NCBI GenBank assembly: GCA_031772625.1
Contig: CM062808.1
Coordinates: forward strand, 471,445,655 to 471,509,654
Origin: Pinus tabuliformis
Taxonomy: Eukaryota; Streptophyta; Pinopsida; Pinales; Pinaceae
Direction of reading: 5' to 3'
Length of the DNA: 64,000 nucleotides
This document shows positions 58,391 through 64,000 of this stretch, piece by piece; position 1 is the first letter of the stretch, and every line of letters begins with the position of its first letter. Position numbers and translations under genes: made by a program. The notes beneath the pieces were generated by a model. The model saw nothing but the letters and a program-made list of their open reading frames with translations. It made no database searches and was not told the DNA's origin.

Positions 58391-58399
58391 TTATTTATA
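58391..58399 (-). promoter_or_regulatory. TATA box in G LTR
   Basis: GTATAAATAAGAGG on the minus strand, about 460 bases inside the LTR from its 5' (U3) end. The position is plausible for an LTR promoter. Confidence 0.5.
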
Positions 58400-58576
58400 C
58401 ATGAGTTAGGGTTATTTGCTCAATAAATGCAAATCCATTAAATATCTAATAGATCCATACTTGTCTCATCTTATCCCTAAATATTAGATACAAATCCTAT
58501 GACTCATAAAGATCTCCATGATCTTTCTCCTTGGAATATGGTCCTCCTCTTGAGTTGAAATTCAAATTTGTGCTTG

Positions 58577-58650
58577 GGAGGACAAGTAAGACTCTTCTAG
58601 AAACTATGAAACTGGAGGACAAGTAAGACTCTTCTAGAAACTATGAAACT
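58577..58650. repeat. Perfect 37-bp tandem duplication
   Basis: GGAGGACAAGTAAGACTCTT and its continuation through TATGAAACT occurs twice without a mismatch, so it is much younger than the surrounding decay. Confidence 0.9.
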
Positions 58651-58856
58651 ATGTTGATTTCCTAGTTTTTAATCATTAATTCATTATAATGCAGAAAATA
58701 AATAAATTTGGAAAATAAGGATTATAACCTATATGTTTGTGAAGATGATTACTTGATGTAGGGTTTTAGGGCTAGATAGTCATGAGATGAAGGTTAATAT
58801 GGACATGAAATGATGGCAATATGGATGAAAATGGAAGACAATTTTGAGACTCAACA

Positions 58857-61200
58857 TACCCCCCAACTGAAGTTGTTGCATGCCCTCATGTACCTATTGC
58901 ATTGATCCATTTATCCATAAGTTGATCCTTTTGAAATGCTTTGCTTCTTTATGAGCTTTGACTTGTATGGATTCTCTTCAAACTTTGTGTCATCATATTC
59001 TCTTTTGCAAATTGTAATAAATTTGATTGCAACATATATTTTTGATGGTTGGTTCTTGTGTGACAACCAAAATTTTTGAGTATTGGTTCTTGTGTAACAA
59101 ATTTTTTTTTTTGGTTGCATCAAAATACATGAAAACATTGAGAATTTTCTTTTCAAGTCTTATAGTAACTATCAATGAATTGATAATTTGCAAAGCATAT
59201 TATCTTTTGGTATCATACTGCAACAATAGTTGATTGGGAAGAATATGTGAGTTGGAATGAAATGAAAATGTGTGATGGTGTATGAAATATAAATGTGAAT
59301 TGATGTCCCTTCCCCCCAACTAAAGGTGTTTTCATTTTATGATAATATGAGAAAGGGAGTATAAATGGAGTGATTAAATTTCCAAAATTACAATTTTAGC
59401 TTTTAAGGAATTGTATGACTAAAACTTAGAAAACGACATGATATCTTCAATTACCTTCAATGTGGATGAGTAGTGTATACTGAAGAGTGTGGCTACTGAT
59501 GTTCGATCATGGAGTATGTAAACAAAGGAATTTGATATGCTTCTTTGTTCTTTTTGTGCTGATGACAAGATTGGAATCTTTATTGCTACTGTTACAAATT
59601 AATTCATGCTGCAAATTGATGAAATGATGTAGCCTTCAAGTGTTACAAAATCCAATGGTACAATTCTAGTCATCCGAATAAATGTGTTGATGTTGAGCAT
59701 GAAGAGAAATCATTGGATTATCGGCCATTAATGGATGCCGTTAACCAATGTGAGGCAAAAGCACCATTAATGTTAATGAGTTCCAAGGTACCTAAGTACA
59801 TCTTGCGAAGTGCGAATAGATGAGATGATGTCAAGCCACTTGCAAGATCCAACGATCAAGGGACATTAATGTATTCCCATGATTGTCAGCGAGAGAAATT
59901 GTCATTAAGGCATATAAGCCTCAAGGTACTAATAAGGACTCTAGCCTTGAACCTAGATAATGTGTTGATGTCGATAGGCCAAGACTTGTTAGAAGGGAGG
60001 CCTTAATGAATCCTCCATCATCTAACACGAGCATAAAACAATAATTTTGAAGGACTATGGATGAAATTTTTTGCAGTGGATCAAGGTTTATTTAACAAAA
60101 AAAAAAAGGAAAATGGAATGAATCAACTTTGTAGGGGATCTGAATGGTTTTATTGTTGGGTTAGAGGTTAGTGAAAGAGAGGCAGGAAAATTACTGTGAA
60201 GGAAAATGAGATGAAGATTTTATTGACTGAATAAGTAGGAATGCGATGGTAAGATTGGTATCTGAAAGGTTTTGAAATGGTGTGATGGATCTGATTTTTC
60301 ATTCTTTATCCAAAATCATGTGCTCATGCTTGGATATTTCATCTTTGATGTTGCCCTAATTATGTCCTTAGGAAATATGGTCTTTGAGAGACACTGTTTG
60401 TTTGTGTTCATCTGTTTATCTTCCTGGAACATGCAAAAACATAATACTTTTTCTGTAATGAAATGTAAGATTATCAAAAGAGATAGGTGATCAATCTCTT
60501 TATTCATGAAATTTACACAAAACAAACCGAGAATTGGTACTAATAAAACAAATTCAAGAAAGAAAATCAAATGAATTTTTACCTGTTTTGAAAATAGTGC
60601 CTTAGGTTACCTGCAATGTTTTGTCAGAAATTTCTTCATTTTTTTTTTCTGTTTTAAATTATGATGAAAGCTTTCTCATTGTGTATATCTCATCGAGATC
60701 TTTCCAAATACATTTGAATTGGTGAAGACTGATGTCATATGAGAAAGTTATGCTTATTTTAATTTTTTGTGAAACAATGAAAATTGTCATGCATGAGTGT
60801 GACATAGAAACATGATGCTGATGTGAAAGATGAAGTAGGTAGATGATAGGGCATGATGATAAAGAATTTCTAATTAAAATGTGTTGTCACGAATAGATCA
60901 TTGAATTAAATACAACTCTGCAAAATTGTTTATCAACTGCAGAATTATGCATTTCCTGCATCTAAAAATCATATGTGGACAATTAGGTTTACACAAATAT
61001 GCAAATAATTAGTATGATATTTGAATTAATAAATATCTTTTCTAGAAAAATGATCAATTCCCTACTTGTTTTATTGATGTAGAAAATGTAGTGGACAAAT
61101 TTTATTTAAAAAAAATAAAAAAAATAAAAAATGAAAATAAAAATACATGCATTAAAACAACATAGAAATTTTTAGAAATACCTGTAGATGTTGACACTGT
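58857..61200 (-). other. Interior remnant of element G
   Basis: A/T-rich sequence with no recognisable protein. A second polypurine-like block CCTTCCCCCCAACTAAAGG at about 59308-59326 mirrors the tract at 58857. The right boundary of G is not visible. Confidence 0.4.
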
Positions 61201-61953
61201 ATCCTTGTTTGTTGCTCTATCTGCAAGACTCAAAGAGATATTATGTATAGAAAGAATTGTTTGTACAACTATGAGAGGTCCCTTTTTTTGTTAAAACAAA
61301 TTGACAAACAAATTGCAGACTTTTAAAATGTATATTATTCGAATAAAACTTAAATGAAAGAACATTTCTCCCTGCTTAAACATCAAAATACCTCGACAAC
61401 ACATCAAAATTATTGCTGCTAAAGATTGATCCAATGATCCATCCAAATCTTGGCACCAAGACACCACCAACTCCTCTTCCTCTGCAATAAATAAGAAATA
61501 GAATAGATAGTTGGGTCCACAGAGTAACCTGTGGTAACAGAGCTATTATCTAATTGCTAATATATGTAAACATGTTCTGGTGGTGAGTTAGGCAAGAAAA
61601 TGCTGATGACAAAACCTGATCTAGACATTTTGAAATTAAAAAGCAGTAGAAATAATCATCGTGAATAAAAAATGCAAGAAACCACGTGTTTGGAACGTGT
61701 CTAATGGATTTGTGTTTTCATTCGGTAATATTAGTGAATTTTTTTTTTCTTAAGTGGTTTACAAACACATTAGCCAGGAGGAAATAGTAGCAATACACTT
61801 ACTTTGGTATTAAGGAATCCAAAGCAAGTAGCCAGACAATTAAGGTAGCACAACCAGAATGAACAAGAGCATCACTCCAACTCCCATGCCCATTGTTGAT
61901 GCTTGCTTACCACTGGTAATGAATGGTCGTTTATCCTACAATCTTCACTCCTT
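61201..61953 (-). other. Possible exon-like fragments, unassigned
   Basis: Two short minus-strand stretches look protein-like: GRGVGGVLVPRFGWIIGSIF near 61490-61430, and ASTMGMGVGVMLLFILVVLP ending in a stop near 61840, a C-terminal hydrophobic segment. I cannot connect them to each other or to the pyrophosphatase fragment. Confidence 0.2.
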
Positions 61954-62641
61954 TCACAGTTCCGTTACCATCAATAGGGCTTCCTTCAAGTTTATGGTCT
62001 TGTTGTTGCTTTCATTTTCAGTAACACGATGGGTTTCACTTAACCAAAGGAGATTCATAGATTTTGAAATAGATGAAGCCCCAACCATTTGGCATAGCTC
62101 CGACCAGCTTGTGTAAAAAATATAGGTTGCTATGATTCCTACTAGCCCACAAAGTGCAAAGTGTAACCATGTTGTAGGATCTTGATAAGAGTAAAGAAGC
62201 CAAAATGTACACCCAACAAATGCAATAAATGCTAAAAATATAGTGACATAATATCCTTTCTGGAGTATTGCCATGGGATCTTCCATAGACGACTTTAGAC
62301 TTGAATCACGTGTACCTCTGATGGAAAGTATTCTGCATGCAGATACTATTAAATCAGATGAATTTATAACAAGAGGGAAGAGAATAAAACCAGATGGATC
62401 TTAAATCTTATATCGCTTAGCCATGGTACCTCCAAGTATCATTGCACTAATTACCTCAACAACAATACTTTTAAAAAGGTCTACACCATGAGCTACACAA
62501 TCACCAACATTGTCTCCCATAAAGTCAACAATGACAGTTGGTGTTGGCTTGTATGGGCCTGACCCAGGTTCGAAAGAATTATTTAGCCAAAAAAATCCTG
62601 CCACTACCGGCCCTTTCAGCAACAGCTCTCAAAGCATGGAC
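61954..62641 (-). pseudogene. Type II vacuolar H+-pyrophosphatase (AVP2-like) fragment
   Basis: The minus strand from about 62600 reads PTVIVDFMGDNVGDCVAHGV, DLFKSIVVEVISAMILGGTM and AKRYKI, a TAA at 62401-62403, then DPSGFILFPLVINSSDLIVS and LSIRGTRDSSLKSSMEDPMA, ILQKGYYVTIFLAFIAFVGC and LHFALCGLVGIIATYIF. This is the middle of a membrane proton-pumping pyrophosphatase. DPSGF and SMEDPMAILQKGY point to the K+-independent type II form. The conserved GDNVGDCAARGADLFES block has several substitutions. After TYIF the similarity ends. About 110 codons of perhaps 800 remain, so it is a gene fragment and not functional. The H LTR lies 30 bases upstream of its start. Confidence 0.82.
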
Positions 62642-62671
62642 TGAGGTCTCACTTGAGGCAGCAGGGGAGGG

Positions 62672-63468
62672 TGTTGGAACCAAGTTTCTGCACCCTTGGG
62701 ATGTCTAGATGTGGTTTGGGGGTTTCACACACTGACTTGCAGCTTCGTGCCGCTCTGTATTCACACAGATCCAGAGGAACTCTCGCCTTCTATTAGCGCG
62801 CTACCTACAGATCTATTCTACTGGACGGAATGTTGTAAATCAAATCTACTTAGCAGGGTCTTTAAGCAAACATTTAACAACTTTAACCAGTTCGCGTACT
62901 TAGATTTCATCCAGATTCACATATATTCAACCATGTAAGCATATGCGCATAGAATAAATAGTTATACCAATCATACAATAACCCAGATATGCAATAACTC
63001 AGATTTAACACATAAATTACAGAATTAACTTATCTTTATTCACTTTCTTCACCAATACATCCAGATCTACCCTGCGCACTCAGCTGCAGGGGTTCGTGGA
63101 TACAGCTGCGGACTCTCCTAGGCCTCTGTGCACATAGCTACAGAGCCTCTATCCACTACCCAAACCCCTGACTCGGACTTATAGACGTTGTCAGACTATT
63201 GTCCTTCAAAACCCATTACATTTTAGATTCAAGATCATACCTAAAAGAACTGCTTTTCCTTCATAGAGCCGCGCTTTATTTATACCTTCCTATGGTCCAT
63301 GGATCGACTTAATTCCTATTATTTTATATTATTTCTTGGGAAGACAACCCTTTGACTTGACCTTTTACATTTCGCGCTCCACATGCCTCGAAGTGCTTGC
63401 GATATTTTTATCCTAATTTCTAGAATTTCTGCCACTAAACTGTTACGCGGGACCTCCGCTACCCAACA
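62672..63468 (-). repeat. LTR of element H (3' LTR, minus orientation)
   Basis: 797 bp, TGTTGGAACCAAG...GCTACCCAACA. It is followed by GTCCCCCAACAC, complement GTGTTGGGGGAC, a polypurine tract for a minus-strand element. A TATA box TATAAATAA lies at 63276-63284 on the minus strand. The sequence is more G/C- and CpG-rich than its neighbours, suggesting a younger insertion. Confidence 0.7.
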
Positions 63469-64000
63469 GTCCCCCAACACAATCATTGTGACTCATCCCA
63501 AGTCACTCATTAGCGTGGTGAGATGCATTGCCTTAGCTTCGCGGTTCACCTCCCTTTGAGTGACGCTTGTCATTATGCTGCTCCTTCGTTACCTCCTGCA
63601 ATTCTTTGTCCAGCTCCTTCTTCGTTGTTTCTACCATTGCTTGCCACTGATAATGCTCATTCTACTCTACTCGGTTAACACAGAACACCCCCTCCTAGTA
63701 TGTTAGCTCGAGTGGGTGAGCTACATACAAGACATCCTGGTACCATCATAGCCACTTCCAACCTTCATATATGCTCTTCGCACTGTATGCTGCAGCTTGT
63801 GTTGCAATTTTGCAAGACCTCTACTGCTATTCGTGAGATCCCAATCCTCAAGGTCATGCAAAGGCAACTTAGTAACTTTGTATCCACCTGTGGTCTTTGG
63901 CTTTCCATCCTTTTGCTGTAGTGTTGTAGTTCGCCGGCCTACCCCTGGGTGGGGTGACGTCATTCGGACCAATTCTGCTTCGTGTGCCTCCTTTTCCGCC
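63469..64000 (-). mobile_element. Element H interior, 3' end, runs off window
   Basis: It starts with the polypurine tract (63469-63480). A minus-strand frame at 63972-63721 (83 codons, RMTSPHPGVGRRTTTLQQKD) is open but not recognised. CpG content is high relative to the rest of the window. No gag or pol motif is reached before the edge. Confidence 0.5.

Larger units (their letters stand above)
57721..58856 (-). repeat. 3' LTR of element G (gypsy-type, same polypurine tract as B)
   Basis: 1136 bp, TGTTGGATACC...GAGACTCAACA. It is followed by TACCCCCCAACTGAAG, whose complement CTTCAGTTGGGGGGTA is the polypurine tract of B with small changes. A minus-strand TATA box TATAAATAA lies at 58391-58399. 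A perfect 37-bp duplication is at 58577-58650. Confidence 0.65.

Noticed and set aside
61954..62641. Functional vacuolar pyrophosphatase gene
   Set aside because: Only about 110 codons, an internal TAA and substitutions in the conserved GDNVGDC block.
1..64000. Endogenous caulimovirid (plant pararetrovirus) sequence
   Set aside because: Every RT region seen is accompanied by integrase, LTRs or copia/gypsy domain order. No movement protein or coat-type signature was recognised.

Overview
This looks like intergenic, transposon-dominated nuclear DNA from a seed plant with a very large genome. A gymnosperm or conifer is the best guess, from the depth of nesting, the old and decayed copies, the very long LTRs and the near absence of host genes; this is inference, not proof. 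I see no intact host gene, tRNA, rRNA, CRISPR array or prokaryotic feature. The only clear host-gene homology is a broken minus-strand fragment of a type II (AVP2-like) vacuolar H+-pyrophosphatase at 61.9-62.6 kb.

Left block, 1-22.4 kb: a deep nest. The oldest layer is a minus-strand copia remnant (family R). Two elements inserted into it. Element D is a Ty3/gypsy-like element (LTR 4361-5062) whose interior runs off the left edge. Element A (5132-21903) has TSD CTCGA on both sides, a tRNA-iMet-type PBS and a G-patch/zinc-knuckle ORF. Inside A lies element B (5895-18462, minus), a Ty3/gypsy element of Tat/Athila type with gag-PR-RT-RH-IN and a large extra ORF. Inside B's reverse transcriptase lies a 1.2 kb non-autonomous hAT-like transposon (13488-14703) with an 8-bp TSD.

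Middle block, 22.4-51.6 kb: three related minus-strand copia elements, L-el1 (22389-28572), L-el2 (30522-40454) and L-el3 (43431-49247). L-el1 and L-el3 are each followed by a copy of the same approximately 2 kb piece of copia family R. The left LTRs of the three elements resemble each other more than they resemble their own right-hand partners. This argues that the array grew by DNA-level duplication of one old nested insertion, not by three retrotranspositions. L-el1 carries a later 388-bp solo LTR. L-el2 is split by a 4466-bp TG...CA insertion (X, 35196-39661, TSD CATCT) that carries one ORF, homologous to the extra ORF of element B, flanked by alternating GCGCTACGC-type repeats.

Right block, 51.6-64 kb: plus-strand copia element E (LTR, PBS, gag, protease) split by a 2 kb solo-LTR-like insertion F; a CACTA-like MITE; a 50-bp tandem repeat; an LTR and internal remnant of element G; the pyrophosphatase fragment; and an LTR (H) inserted next to that fragment.

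Throughout, decay is biased. The 3.3 kb extra ORF of B has about eight stop codons but no frameshift that I can find, and every stop is one C-to-T step from CAG, CAA or CGA. This fits long-term cytosine methylation of silenced elements. All functional statements are homology-based readings by eye; no alignments were run.
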